DNA from: Sthenelais limicola
Lineage: Eukaryota > Annelida > Polychaeta > Phyllodocida > Sigalionidae
Reading direction: 5' to 3'
NCBI GenBank assembly: GCA_942159475.1
Contig: OW804098.1
Location: forward strand, 115,432,218 to 115,496,217
DNA length: 64,000 nt
The translations under genes were made by a program, and so were the position numbers. Positions 53,585 to 64,000 of the stretch are shown piece after piece. Position 1 is the stretch's first letter; the number at the start of each line of letters is the position of its first letter. Under the pieces are notes generated by a model, which did not search any database, had not been told where the DNA came from, and saw nothing but the letters and a program-made list of their open reading frames with translations.

Positions 53585-54319
53585 ATATCTATGTACATAT
53601 CAAACATGTTTGATATTCATCGCTACCCTTACCGATGCAATTTTCACATCGCCCACTCATTGTCAGTCATCGCTTGTTCTGCCGAAGCCATGGCGATAGC
53701 GATCCATAATCAAATATGGCTCTCACAGCAACTTTATACAGAGTTATAATATTCTTGGAGGTTAAAGCTCTATGAATTCTCCTTATAAGGAAACATATTG
53801 AAAATAAAATATGTTAATCAGGACGAAAAATTCTGATTGGAGTACATTGTGATTAATATAACTTGTGTAACTGCCATGCGGTATCATCTCAACTCAAGAA
53901 AAGTTGATCCTATCCTGGGATCTCCATACTCTATTTTTTATGTATCACTGTCTTATTATTCCTTTATTATGTTTCAAACTTTGATTATTATTTGTACTTA
54001 TACACTTCAAAATTGTATTCTCTGCCTTGAGCGAGATGGTAACGTCTGGGGAACTGGATTTGATCTAGATGACTGTATACCTATATCTCTGTATTATCCA
54101 TTTATTATTATTATCATTACTATTCTCATTATGTACTATGCGAGTTGGATAAAAAAAGTAGTATTTTATCTTATCTTATTGCCTTCAATCTGTTGGATGC
54201 CTGTGAGATATTTAAATGGAAGTAATTCCATATTTGTCGTTGAAAATTCGAATCGGTTAAGTGATCTGCCATTTTCAATGCTTTGCCCACTGATTTGATT
54301 ACTGTATGTATATATACAT
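53585..54319. other. AT-rich; no convincing gene
   Basis: A TTG-initiated 153-aa hydrophobic frame (53837-54298) and TTTTATCTTATCTTATTG at 54163, similar to the tail at 53505. More likely a retroposon 3' region than a membrane protein gene. Confidence 0.3.
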
Positions 54320-54529
54320 GGGTCAGTTTTCAGAAAATTCACAATTGGCAGCTGCATACATTTAGTAATTTCTGCTAAATTAGGTTGCAATTTGGTCAAT
54401 ACTAGGTAAATTCGAGTATATTTGGCATTGCATTGATTCTAGCAATCTGTTTGGTTGTCTTGAATTGTATTTTGAACTTTAGTTTCCTCTGAAATTTGGA
54501 TTATTTGAGAGGATTGGTAAAGGCGACTT
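54320..54529 (+). repeat. Family A MITE, right end degraded
   Basis: GGGTCAGTTTTCAG to GGATTGGTAAAGGCGACTTC; the right end has lost the TGTACATTTTCTG block. Alpha subtype. Confidence 0.7.
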
Positions 54530-54844
54530 CACTCTTTAGCCAATTCAGTTATTAATATCTTGTTATTCTCGAATCGGAGTACCAGGAAGATCTCAGCGTA
54601 GACTGTACATTGAGAGGGACCATTCCTTTTCAGTATCTCATTATTGTAGAGATGTATATGTTTACTGAATAACAATTGTTATATATATATTCTCAGGGCG
54701 AGTTGATCTGATATATCTAAGGTGAAATAGATCACATTCTTACAGTCAAAGTAACGAGACACATATGGCAGAGTATGAGTAGTATGATAAACTAACTGGT
54801 CATTAGTTCAGGGAGTATATAATTGCTCTTGATACTTTGATATA

Positions 54845-55477
54845 TGTGATGTGCTTCAGGAAATTCAGTCACAAGTGGCAAAAAATGGATTTTGAGATAC
54901 AATCCCATTTGAAAAGACCAGATCAAGCCGATTCCATTGATTGCAAACAGTAGGACAGCTAACAAGTTTTTCTAGATTTTAAGTTTGTTATTTTATTTTT
55001 GAAGAAAACAGTTTGCAATATTTCTGGGTGGACAAATACTAGTAAAGTAACTAAATACCCTCTACAGGATGAGCTTAGAAATGCATGAATATATATGTAA
55101 TATACAGTCTTGGAATATGCTAAATACATTCATACAATTCCAAATGGTGTAAGGGTGACATCGCCAGGAAATGTACAATTCACCTTCGCCAATCCTCTCA
55201 AACAACCAAAATTTAAGACAAAAATAAAGTTCAAAATACAGTTTAGCCTAACCAAACATATAAACGAATATACTCTAATTTACCTAGCATTGGCCAAATT
55301 GCAGCCCAATTTAGCAGAATTTACTAAATGTGTACAGCTGCCCATTGAGCATTTTCTGAAAATCTCACCCATATACTCCAAAGATGAAAACATTCCCACA
55401 AAAAATGCTTGTGAATAAATCACTTTGAAATATATCATTTTTGCGACTTGTGACTCATTTTCCTGTTACACATCATG
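54845..55477 (+). repeat. Family B MITE interrupted by family A
   Basis: TGTGATGTGCTTCAGGAAAT to CAATTCCAAATGGTGTAA. Resumes at 55371 (CTCCAAAGATGAAAACATTC) to TGACTCATTTTCCTGTTACA. Confidence 0.75.
55153..55370 (-). repeat. Family A MITE nested in family B
   Basis: 218 bp, GGGTGACATCGCC to AAAATCTCACCC. Alpha subtype. Confidence 0.78.
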
Positions 55478-55561
55478 TATGTCTCTGGCACAATGCACCT
55501 TGGGATTAGGGCATTAATCGTGCAGTGCTTGTGAACTGTTGTTAAAACGATGGTGAATATG

Positions 55562-55677
55562 TGTGATGTGTTTCAGGAAAATAAGTCACAAGTCTCAAAA
55601 AATGGATTTTGTGATAGCATCATATGGAAAATATGAGATCAAACCGATTCTAATGATGGTAAACATTAAAGACATCT
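55562..55677 (+). repeat. Family B MITE fragment, cut by family F
   Basis: TGTGATGTGTTTCAGGAAAA to TAAAGACATCT. The expected next bases (AGAAGTGTTT) follow the F element at 56410. Confidence 0.7.
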
Positions 55678-56409
55678 AAAGGTGCGATTCCACTGGATTG
55701 CTTGTATATGTGCTCATGGCTCGATCACTCTTGCTTCACTGATTCATAGTGTGCATTTCTTTCGCTCTTCATCCGCTTTTATTCTTAGCGCAATACAAGT
55801 GCAGAGCAATTCTACTGGTGTGCTTGTTTCCTTATGAAATCAATAGCAAGTGGATTGGTCTGCACTCACTGCACTATTAGACCGCTACCAAAAGACATGG
55901 AAAGAACGGCATCTTGCTGCGCTCAAATCAAACACATCAGACTTTAGCGCCATGTCTTGTGCTCTTCCAGAGAAGCACACATAGCAGTTTTTTAGAGCGG
56001 TTAGTCTCAAATTGTTAGGGTTTGTTATGTGCATGTGGAGTATGTGTTCGTTCTGCGCTGATGAACATGGTGGGTGTGAAGTAACGTGTTCGTTCTGTGC
56101 TGCTGAACACTGAGCGGAAATGAGCGGGATACCAACAAATCGAGACTAAAACAATTAGAGCCTGCGGTTGTGTTGCTTCTCGCTGTCTGCGTGGCCGGGA
56201 TCCCTTGGTGTAAACGCCTTGGGATCCCTGGCCACACAGACAGCAAGAAGCAACACAACCTTAGGCACTAATCGTTCAATAGAAAGTGTAGTTACCAAAT
56301 CTATTAGACCGCTCTAGACCACTCTGACTTCGCTTGTTAGGCGCTTTGGGAAAATAAAAGAGTGGATGAAGAGCGGACTAAAAGTGCAATCCAGTGGAAT
56401 CACACCTTT
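55678..56409. repeat. Family F: 732-bp inverted-repeat element with internal hairpin
   Basis: Ends AAAGGTGCGATTCCACTGGA and TCCAGTGGAATCACACCTTT pair with one mismatch over 23 bp, and TA may be the target duplication. In the middle, 56166-56204 and 56221-56260 form a near-perfect 40-bp stem (two mismatches, one gap) around a 16-nt loop. No transposase. Confidence 0.78.
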
Positions 56410-57025
56410 AGAAGTGTTTTTCCCATACTACTCCCGCCCATACAAATAGAATGTGGTACATACACCAACAAGATGTAATGGATATTACAATTAGGAAAGA
56501 GGCAAAAAAGGAACCAATCCTAATGATAATAATTGAAAAGGAGCAGCTGAGATCTGTAATCTACTTATTATGCTTCACCGAAATTAATTAACAACACAAA
56601 ATATCACTAATGATAATTATCATGCACATTTACAGAAGCCAATGAAAGTAGTTTATGTAGTTCACCAAAAAATGCCACACACATTGTCGCCTATATGGAT
56701 TTTAGCACAAATAAACAGACACAAAATATAGTGAAAAACATCACACTGTATGTCATCCATATGGAGTTTTAATATATGGGCCTATGTGTCTGGGTTTTCA
56801 TGTAGAGCTGGCGATTGTACATTATGTATGTGATAGGACGAATTTAGACTTTTAAAAGAACTAATGAGAATGAATTGTAGGTACCATGCTGTTAGTTAAT
56901 CTTTATATTTTTTAAGCTACATTATGTTAGAATACTTTCTTCTTTGTCACTTGATATGCTGAGAATTATTGTCTATGAGATGAAATGCTATCAATAATAA
57001 AATAAACATTTTCTAAAGATTTGAC
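56410..57025. other. No gene recognised
   Basis: AT-rich, no repeat ends or motif-bearing ORF. Confidence 0.3.
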
Positions 57026-57062
57026 CCTCTTGCGACTTGTGACTCACTTTCCTCTAATACGT

Positions 57063-57297
57063 GGGTCAGATTTTCAGAAAATGTACAATTTACCTTCACT
57101 AATCCTCTCAAATAACTCACATTTAAGACAGAAATGAGCTTCAAAATGCAGTTTAACATAACAGAACTGATATTTTGAATCAACACAATGCCAAATATAC
57201 TCAAATATACACGGTATTCATAATTTTTCATCCTAATTTAGCAGAATTTCCTAGATGTGTACAGCTGTCAATTGTACATTTTCTGAAAATCTGACCC
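57063..57297 (-). repeat. Family A MITE, full length
   Basis: 235 bp, GGGTCAGATTTTCAG to GAAAATCTGACCC. Flanks ACGT/ACAT. A short B right end (TTGCGACTTGTGACTCACTT) lies just to its left at 57030. Confidence 0.8.
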
Positions 57298-57456
57298 ACA
57301 TCACAGTTGTGGTGTTCCTGCCCACCTTGCCCGTGTACCAGCATGTGGTCACTAGTGTCAAATTATCCAATATAGCAATACTGTATGTTTAGTTTAGGAT
57401 GTACCACCATAACCATTCCATTCAACCCTATTATTCTCAGCAAATCCTAGCATACA

Positions 57457-57801
57457 ATAGGGGAGTTGCATAGCCGCCATTTTGAATCATAATTCGCATG
57501 GCATTATGGGACTAATGGTACAGTATAAAATCCATAGAAATCATGCCATGTTCAGCATGGGATAGTTATCAATTCTCTAATGTCAATATCCATGTGTTAT
57601 ACATGTTTCCATTACACAAACCACCATCTTTCCCATGATGCATATGGTTTTTATAGATCATTTATACAAGCTGTGACATTGGTGAAAACGTTCTTGCAAT
57701 TTTCGATAAAAATGTTGGCAAATATTCATCAAAATTCCACAAAAATCCATCCCATGATGCACTGTACCAGACATGCGCAGTGGCAAATGCAACTCCCCTA
57801 T
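57457..57801 (+). repeat. Family G MITE, copy 2
   Basis: 345 bp with perfect 15-bp inverted ends ATAGGGGAGTTGCAT and ATGCAACTCCCCTAT. The left end includes GCCGCCATTTTGAA, a YY1-like site. Confidence 0.78.
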
Positions 57802-59370
57802 TAACATAAACAATTCCATTATGCATTATGTTGCACAGTTTATGCCACAGGAGATTAACCCGCATTTTTATTACATTATATCTTTATGTTTGTTTTGTAT
57901 GTTTATTGTTTATTTGGATTGGATTGGAAAACATTTTATTGCAGACTAGCTGCCATGTGAGGATTTCTCCAGCAATTGGGAGGTCTTATATATTCGGCAC
58001 CGCAATAACAACAAGTTATAAGTTTATTAAGTTAATCAATCATTTAATGAACTATTTTTCTGTTTAACTTTATAATCAGTTTAAGTTAATGTATATATTG
58101 TGCGTTTCCAAAGGAAACAAATTCTACGGTCAACTATTTGTGTGCAATGGCTAGATTATGAATATCAGACGGACTGTAATCTGAAATGCCTCGAATGTCT
58201 GTATTAGAAGAACACAGGAGTGGAAGTAAAATCTAGTTTATTAACAACTAGGAAAGTTGCACGCTCCCTGTTTACAAAGGCAGTTGGATAAACATGAAAG
58301 TACAATGCAAGGGAATTAGACATAAGACATCAAACAACATAATTGTAATCTAATAATACACAATTGTCTTTTAGTCTTTGCAATTCCGAGCTTGTCTGTC
58401 TCCAAGACTTGAAACCCAGAAATCCCAAAGAGTGTAGTAGGTGTAGATCATTTAGATTCAGTCATGGGTGGTCCTCTCTAAATGGGTTCCTCTCAAAACC
58501 TATGCAGTGGCCTTAAGTGGCAACTTGTCAATCAAACCAAGATAGCCAATAGAATACAACAAATGTCAACCAATAGGATGTCACACTGGCCTTCAGGGAT
58601 TTACTGCAGAGATGGTAGAAGGTTGTCAATCAAGCAGTCCTTGCATAAGTGCAAACTTAGTAGTGTTGGCGTGAATTACATCACACAGAGATGGGCATCC
58701 AGATATCCTCCCAGATAAGTGTCCACACTCCTCACACCAATCCTCAACCAACACCTCAAAATGTATCACATGAACTTGCTACTCAGGATGATTGACAGAA
58801 TGGTACCCAATTCACTAACATTCACGAATTTTTTTTAAAAAAAATACCGTAGAATGTAGAAATAGAAGTAATTCATGTAGGTTTACAAGTCTTCTCAGTC
58901 AATGACTGTCAAAGTTAAATGTTAAATACTTAATTGCTATTCTTATACTAGTAACAATATGGCACCTTGGTTGTTATACAGGTTAGATATTTCCATTGCT
59001 TGATGTATACAATATGTTATATAAAATAGCTCACATACAATATTTTCAGCTAAAATTCTAAATTAATATAATGCATTAAAGAAAACTATATAAGATGATT
59101 TGCTACCATGATACAAAGAAGTAATAACAGAACTTATTATACAGTCAAGAGAAGTATGTGCCCAGTGATACGTGATAAATACCTTGACTACTATCGCTAC
59201 TAATCAAGAGTTACACCTTAATTAACATCACTACTATTAATCAATATTGGATTATGATAGTACCACACAAGTAGGTGGTCTGGCATAAAGGATCACATTG
59301 ACCCGAGACGTTTCTTTTTGCATGGCACGCAAGCCGTAAGCGAGTGTGTTATGTGGTACAAAACACATGT
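57802..59370. other. No gene recognised
   Basis: AT-rich, unique-looking. The 67-79 aa ORFs at 57828-58067 and 58482-58718 have no motifs. Confidence 0.3.
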
Positions 59371-59600
59371 GGGTAAGATTTTCAGAAAATGTACAATTGG
59401 CAGCTGTACACATTTAGTAAATTCTGCTAAATTAGGCTGGAATTTGGTCAATACTAGGTAAATTCAAGTATATTAATTTTGGCATTGCATTGATCATAGC
59501 AATCTGTTTGGCTAGGTTGAACGGTATTTTGAAGTTTATTTTCGTCTGAAATTTTGATTATTTGCGAAGTTGAATTGTACATTTTCTGAAAATCTGACCC
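59371..59600 (+). repeat. Family A MITE, full length, with ATGT duplication
   Basis: 230 bp, GGGTAAGATTTTCAG to GAAAATCTGACCC, ATGT on both sides. Alpha subtype. Confidence 0.82.
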
Positions 59601-59698
59601 ATGTACCACATGCTATGTACCACACGCTTCTACATACACATGTTATATGATACACAATTCACCGTTGATTAGTAATTAATAATCATATGGGTCAGATT

Positions 59699-59988
59699 GT
59701 CAGAAAATGTTCAATTAGCAGCTCTACACATTTAGTACAATCTGCTAAATTAGGCTGAAAAATGATGAATACCGGGTATTTCTGAGTATATAATATATTA
59801 TTTGGTATCGCATTGATTTAAAGTATCAGGTTCAAAATACAGTTCAACTTAACTAAACGGATTGCTAGAATCAATGCAATGCCGAATATACTCGAATTTA
59901 CCTAGTATTGGCCAGATTGCAGCCTAATTTAGCAAAATTTACTAAAGGTGTACAGCTGCCGATTGTACATTTTCTCAAAATCTGACTC
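59699..59988. repeat. Family A MITE, inverted chimera of two subtypes
   Basis: 290 bp. Left half is beta in plus orientation (GGGTCAGATTGTCAG to TTTAAAGTATCAG). Right half is alpha in minus orientation (GTTCAAAATACAGTTCAAC to CTCAAAATCTGACTC). Both outer ends are the CAGCT arm. Confidence 0.72.
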
Positions 59989-60009
59989 ATGTATAGATTT
60001 TATTTCCTG

Positions 60010-60492
60010 ATTTGGCCATGAGCTGACAATAATGACAATACGAGAATAATGACAATGACAAAACGTGCCACTCATGGACTGATGAATATAATCAGGACTG
60101 TATTTATAAGCATAGTATCAAAAGTTTCCGTATCTAAAGTCACGTTCAGAAGGCAGTTTTGGGCCTCTAAGTTTTAGGGGTCATTAACACTTTTAGCCTT
60201 AGTCTTAGCCGTGATTAAGCTTATCGCTGGGTGTGGAATCGAGGAATATGGCCGTCTGGACCCGACTGAGTCCCAATTTTTTGGCGGCTTGGTGAGAAAG
60301 TTCATTTATTGATTTTTGATTAATTCAAGCTGAAAAATCTCAGGTAAAATGACGTTTTATTTAAGTTTCAAGTGAAAATGGATGTGTGTTTTTTTTAACC
60401 GGAAGTGGCATTGAAGAAGACACTGCGCCAATTGTTTGACATGTGTCAACTTTATTAAAGACTCATTTGACATGGAATCATGGTTAATCATG
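60010..60492. other. No gene recognised
   Basis: Unique-looking. TTTTAGCCTTAGTCTTAGCC at 60192 is a short imperfect repeat. Confidence 0.3.
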
Positions 60493-60605
60493 GTGTCAAG
60501 TCCTCGGTGGACAATATTCGCCCTGTAAGCCCAGGGGCAACTTGGCCTATGGCCTCTTTGCTTCTGGGCTTAATCGGTGAATATAATCCAGCTCATACTT
60601 GACAC
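60493..60605. repeat. Family J hairpin MITE
   Basis: 113 bp, GTGTCAAGT to ACTTGACAC. The arms also share GACAATATTCGCCCTGTAAG / AATCGGTGAATATAATCC and GCCCAG / CTGGGC pairings. Confidence 0.55.
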
Positions 60606-60689
60606 TATTGTAATCTTACTAGAATATCTGTATATTAAATTCAATTCTATAAATAAAAAAAAAAATTTGTGGGAGTGATTGGATTTTAG

Positions 60690-61636
60690 ATATGGCCAAT
60701 TCCACCAATTTGACAACATTTGACCCCCTATAGACCTCTCTGGGTAGCCCAAAAATAAATTTTACATTGATCAGTGGAGTTGGTATTCTTTACTAACCTT
60801 ATATATATATATGCGCATTGAACTACCCAGTATGGAACCATTCTGATTATTAGTTATTTTTTTACAGGGGGGTCGAAAAAAAGCTCTCAAATATGGAAAA
60901 AATGCCAAAAATAGCATGTCTCTTGCCATCGGATTATATGAATAAGAACATAAATTGCAAGTAAAGTTAATATTTGTATTTCATTTGCCACCATATTATA
61001 TAATTATGTATAGAAAAAGACTTAAAAAATGATATGAAATGAATTATGACGGTAACTGTGTATAAACCCATTACAAATCAAGCTGGGGAACAGGTATATA
61101 TTTTCTGCTTCACTTCTGTGCATTGCCTAACAAAGTAAGGAAATAAATGAGGATTTAAATTAGAAATAAATAAAACCAAATATGCACATACTGTATTGAA
61201 CTATTTTGTACCTGATAGGGCTCGACATAAGGATGATAATGCTTTTGAGTTTGTGAAAATATTCTGACTAGAAGGAAAGTTACAGCCAAATAACATTCTG
61301 TGATGGCAAATCTGAGGGGAAAAAACGGCAGAAGACGGCAAGAGACAGCAAATGAGACGGCAAGAGACAGCACAACTAGAAAGCATTTTGCTGTAAGGAT
61401 CATGTAAAAACTACTCGGAAATTATGAATTTTGATCTACATAGACTGATATTAGGCAAAGTCAATGATAAATGTTGAATTTAAAGTTTATTATTCAAAAT
61501 GTTGTTCCATAGGTTAGTCGAACCATCCAACAACGAAAACAAAATCAAATTAATGGTAATTGATTGGTATTAACCGAATTTACTCACTTTCCACATTAGG
61601 AGACCAAATGTTGTCAAATTGGTGGAATTGGCCATA
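60690..61636. mobile_element. Family L: 947-bp element with 33-bp perfect inverted ends
   Basis: ATATGGCCAATTCCACCAAT continues through TTGACAACATTTG and is matched exactly in reverse complement at 61604-61636. TA may be the target duplication. The interior has no transposase; the opposed ORFs at 61155-61403 are Ser/Phe-rich shadows. Confidence 0.72.
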
Positions 61637-61699
61637 TAATTGATAAATACACTCTCATGAGGAGCTATTTGCTGAGCCATTCCCCACACTTGTATACTA

Positions 61700-62688
61700 A
61701 TGGTATCTATGGAGGGGATCTGTTGCTAGGTGATTAATATATACAGGTAAGATTTTCAAAAATGGTAAAATTCGCCTTCACAAATCTTCTCAAATAACCC
61801 ACATTTATGACAAAAATGAGCTTCAAAATGCAGTTTAACATAACAGAAGTGATACTTTAAATCAATGCGATATCAAAAATACTCAGATATACCCCAAATT
61901 TATTATTTTTTAGCAGAATTAAGCAGAAATTACTGAATATGTAGCTGCCAATTGTACATTTTTTGAAAATCTGACCCATACATAGAAGAATTCCAATTCC
62001 AACACCTCCATTTGACTCATTGGGGTTAATTCAGGAAACCCATATTTATCATATTTCTCAAATGGTTTGACACAAGGGGCTATTACGTTTGTGACCATGG
62101 AAATACCTTGTTGCTAAGCAACCAAGGCAGGTAGAACAATTTAAATGACATCATTGAATTCCTTGAGGTCGATTACTCACTGAGATATAGGCCGATTACT
62201 TCTCAGCCAATCAGATTTCAGCTAATTGGCATAAATAGGGCTAAAAATGGAAATATTGAAAATAAAAATGCCTCGCCATCTTATCTTTTTCAGCACCCCT
62301 GAACTATGTAACTATGGATGGGATATGTTGCTAAGTGACTAATGTATACATAGGTAAATTCCAACACCTCCATCACACTTTTTGGGGTTAATTCAGGTAT
62401 GTGATTGCTCTTAAATGCTATTTTTTCAAATGGATTGACCACAAGGGGCTGATCCTTCTTAGTATTGATTTTGTGTCCATGGAAATACCTCATTGCTAAG
62501 CAACCAAGGCTCATAGAACATTTTCAAGATCATCATTGAATTCCTTGAGGTCGATTTAGTAGGTGTAGGTGTCATCAAAATGAAAATATCTTTAGAATTC
62601 ACTGATTTATGAGCAATTCCTTATCAGCCAATTAGATTTCAGCTAATTTGTGTAAATTAGGCAAAAATAGCGGAAATATAAAGGTTAT
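61700..62688 (+). repeat. Diverged tandem duplication, two units
   Basis: Units 61700-62266 and 62304-62688 share TTCCAACACCTCCAT, GGGGTTAATTCAGG, TTGCTAAGCAACCAAGG, CATTGAATTCCTTGAGGTCG and CAGATTTCAGCTAATT. An A copy interrupts only the first. Confidence 0.72.
61745..61977 (-). repeat. Family A MITE with ATAC duplication and preserved empty site
   Basis: 233 bp, AGGTAAGATTTTCA to GAAAATCTGACCC, flanked by ATAC. Unit 2 of the tandem duplication shows the unoccupied TATACATAGG. Confidence 0.85.
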
Positions 62689-62829
62689 GACGATGAATAA
62701 TAATGTTTAATTGTGTGATTGTGGTGTTACATTGATAATTATGCTAGTTGGATTCATTGTAGTCTGGCACTTGTAATAATTAATGAGAATGTTTGGTGCC
62801 CCCTGCCTACACTCCCTCCTGTTATAATA

Positions 62830-62945
62830 AATTGACACATGGAAGGGTAGAGGGGCTCAGCCAATGAGGGGGGCAGGAGGGGGGAATGAGGCCGGCCAGG
62901 CCAGGATATAAGCAGCGATTTTCCGTACATAAAAGGTTGATTATT
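62830..62945 (+). promoter_or_regulatory. Promoter-like CCAAT/TATA cluster
   Basis: GCTCAGCCAATGAGG, a G-rich block, then CCAGGATATAAGCAGC. Order and spacing suit a pol II promoter reading right, but I find no ORF before the window end. Confidence 0.28.
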
Positions 62946-63053
62946 CTACCAATATATTCATGCTACTATCAGCACTAACACCTCAAAACTGAGAGCATCC
63001 AGATAAAGGGATCTCGTGAATAAAACAATTTGAAAAATATTTTTTTGTGAGAG

Positions 63054-63290
63054 GGGTCAGATCTCTAGACAATGTACAATTGGCCTTCACTAATCCTCTC
63101 AAATCACATACACATTTATGACAAAAATAAGCTTCAAAATGCAGTTTAACATAACAGGACTGATACTTCAAATCAATGCGATCCCAAATATACTCAGATA
63201 TACCCGGTATTCATCATTTTACAGCCTACTTTAGCAGAATTTCCTAAATGTGTAGAGCTGCCAATTGTACATTTTCTGACGATCTGACCC
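63054..63290 (-). repeat. Family A MITE nested in a family B fragment
   Basis: 237 bp, GGGTCAGATCTCTAG to GACGATCTGACCC. Left flank is B sequence (GATCTCGTGAATAAAACAAT) and right flank is a B end (CTGGAACACATTACA). Confidence 0.78.
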
Positions 63291-63293
63291 ATA

Positions 63294-63658
63294 TGTGACT
63301 GATTTTTCCTGGAACACATTACAAATGCTGATGAGACCGTGTGTATGCGTCCTCCATTATGGAAACAAAACTTAGCATCCTTGACACATCGAGTCCGCAT
63401 CTAAACGACTGGTAAAGGAGGAGGTATGCGTATTCCTATGGCAGGCTTGAGAGTTACCTTCGCGAATATGGTCGCATAAATCGCAAAAACGACATGGTGC
63501 GATACATATCAGAGACGTTTATTTTCTAATGAAAAGCGAAATAAAAGGCATCTTTGAACTTGAAGGAAGATTATGCAGTCATCGAGGGAAACTGGAATAC
63601 TCCTGACTAGTTTGACATTTTCACTAAGACTTCCCCAAAACACAGCCAAATCCTCGGT
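63294..63658. other. No gene recognised
   Basis: After a short B end, unique-looking sequence. Confidence 0.3.
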
Positions 63659-63893
63659 GTGTCAGATTTTCATAAAATGCACAATTGGCAGCTCTACATG
63701 TTTATTCAATTCTGCTAAATTAGGCTGCAACTTGTTCAATACTAGGGAAATTCGAGTATATTCGGCATTGCATTGAATTTAGCAATCTGTTTGGTTGTCT
63801 TGAACTGTATTTTGACCTTTGTTTTTGTCTGAAATTTGGGTTATTTGAGAGGATTGGTGAAGATGAATTGTACATTTTCTGGTAACTTCACCC
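63659..63893 (+). repeat. Family A MITE, full length
   Basis: 235 bp, TGTGTCAGATTTTCAT to GGTAACTTCACCC. Alpha subtype. Confidence 0.76.
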
Positions 63894-64000
63894 ATATCCA
63901 TAGGCAAAGGCTATTCGGTGATAACAACATACTTCTGGTGGTTTTTTATTAAAGATTTAAAAACAAGACTATGTGCGATGAGTATATAATAGCAGCCACA

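Noticed and set aside
53837..54298. 153-aa hydrophobic ORF, possible membrane protein
   Set aside because: It starts only at TTG, is AT-driven in composition, runs into a TTATC-tailed retroposon-like end and has no family motif.
56025..56258. 77-aa minus ORF across the F hairpin
   Set aside because: The hairpin arms give mirrored codons, so the open frame is a by-product of the stem.
61155..61403. Two overlapping minus ORFs rich in Ser/Phe
   Set aside because: They cover a short internal repeat (AGACGGCAAGAGACAGCA) of element L and lack motifs.

Overview
The window looks like metazoan nuclear DNA, most probably from a spiralian (mollusc, brachiopod or annelid grade). The reasons are AT-rich non-coding sequence, CR1-like LINEs with poly(A) tails, a Ty3/Gypsy-like LTR element, many short inverted-repeat (MITE-like) elements and one intronless rhodopsin-class GPCR. 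The phylum is an inference; nothing here fixes the species.

Layout. Positions 1-6610 hold three same-strand (minus) ORFs of non-LTR retrotransposon type: an ORF2 (endonuclease plus reverse transcriptase, running off the left edge) and two divergent ORF1-like proteins. Positions 9579-16593 are a complete-looking LTR element (identical 247-bp LTRs, GCCT target duplication, primer-binding site, polypurine tract) that encodes Gag and protease, but whose pol stops inside the reverse transcriptase. Positions 20504-26007 are an apparently intact LINE with ORF1, ORF2, polyadenylation signal and poly(A), inserted into an older MITE. From 26 kb to the right edge the only convincing host gene is the GPCR at 44550-45845. 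The rest is a dense, nested layer of MITE families, retroelement 3' ends, hairpins and tandem repeats.

Main discovery candidate. All three LINE ORF1 proteins (minus 4146-2161, minus 6610-4772, plus 20517-22163) have the usual ORF1 plan of coiled coil, RRM-like domain and C-terminal domain, followed by a NADAR/YbiA-type domain. That domain belongs to a family of N-glycosidases acting on riboflavin intermediates and on ADP-ribosylated guanine. Three diverged copies all keep the fold signature, which suggests selection for a nucleotide-repair or counter-defence role in retrotransposition.

Repeat families, named here for reference. A: about 235 bp, ends GGGTCAGATTTTCAG, 27 copies. B: about 390-410 bp, ends TGTGATGTGTTTCAGG, about 22 copies or fragments, with an AP-1-like heptamer in each end. 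C, D, E, G: two or three copies each. F, I, J, K, L: single inverted-repeat elements. Nesting gives relative ages: B is older than A, C, F and the 20.5-kb LINE. Copy boundaries were read by eye and may be off by a few bases.
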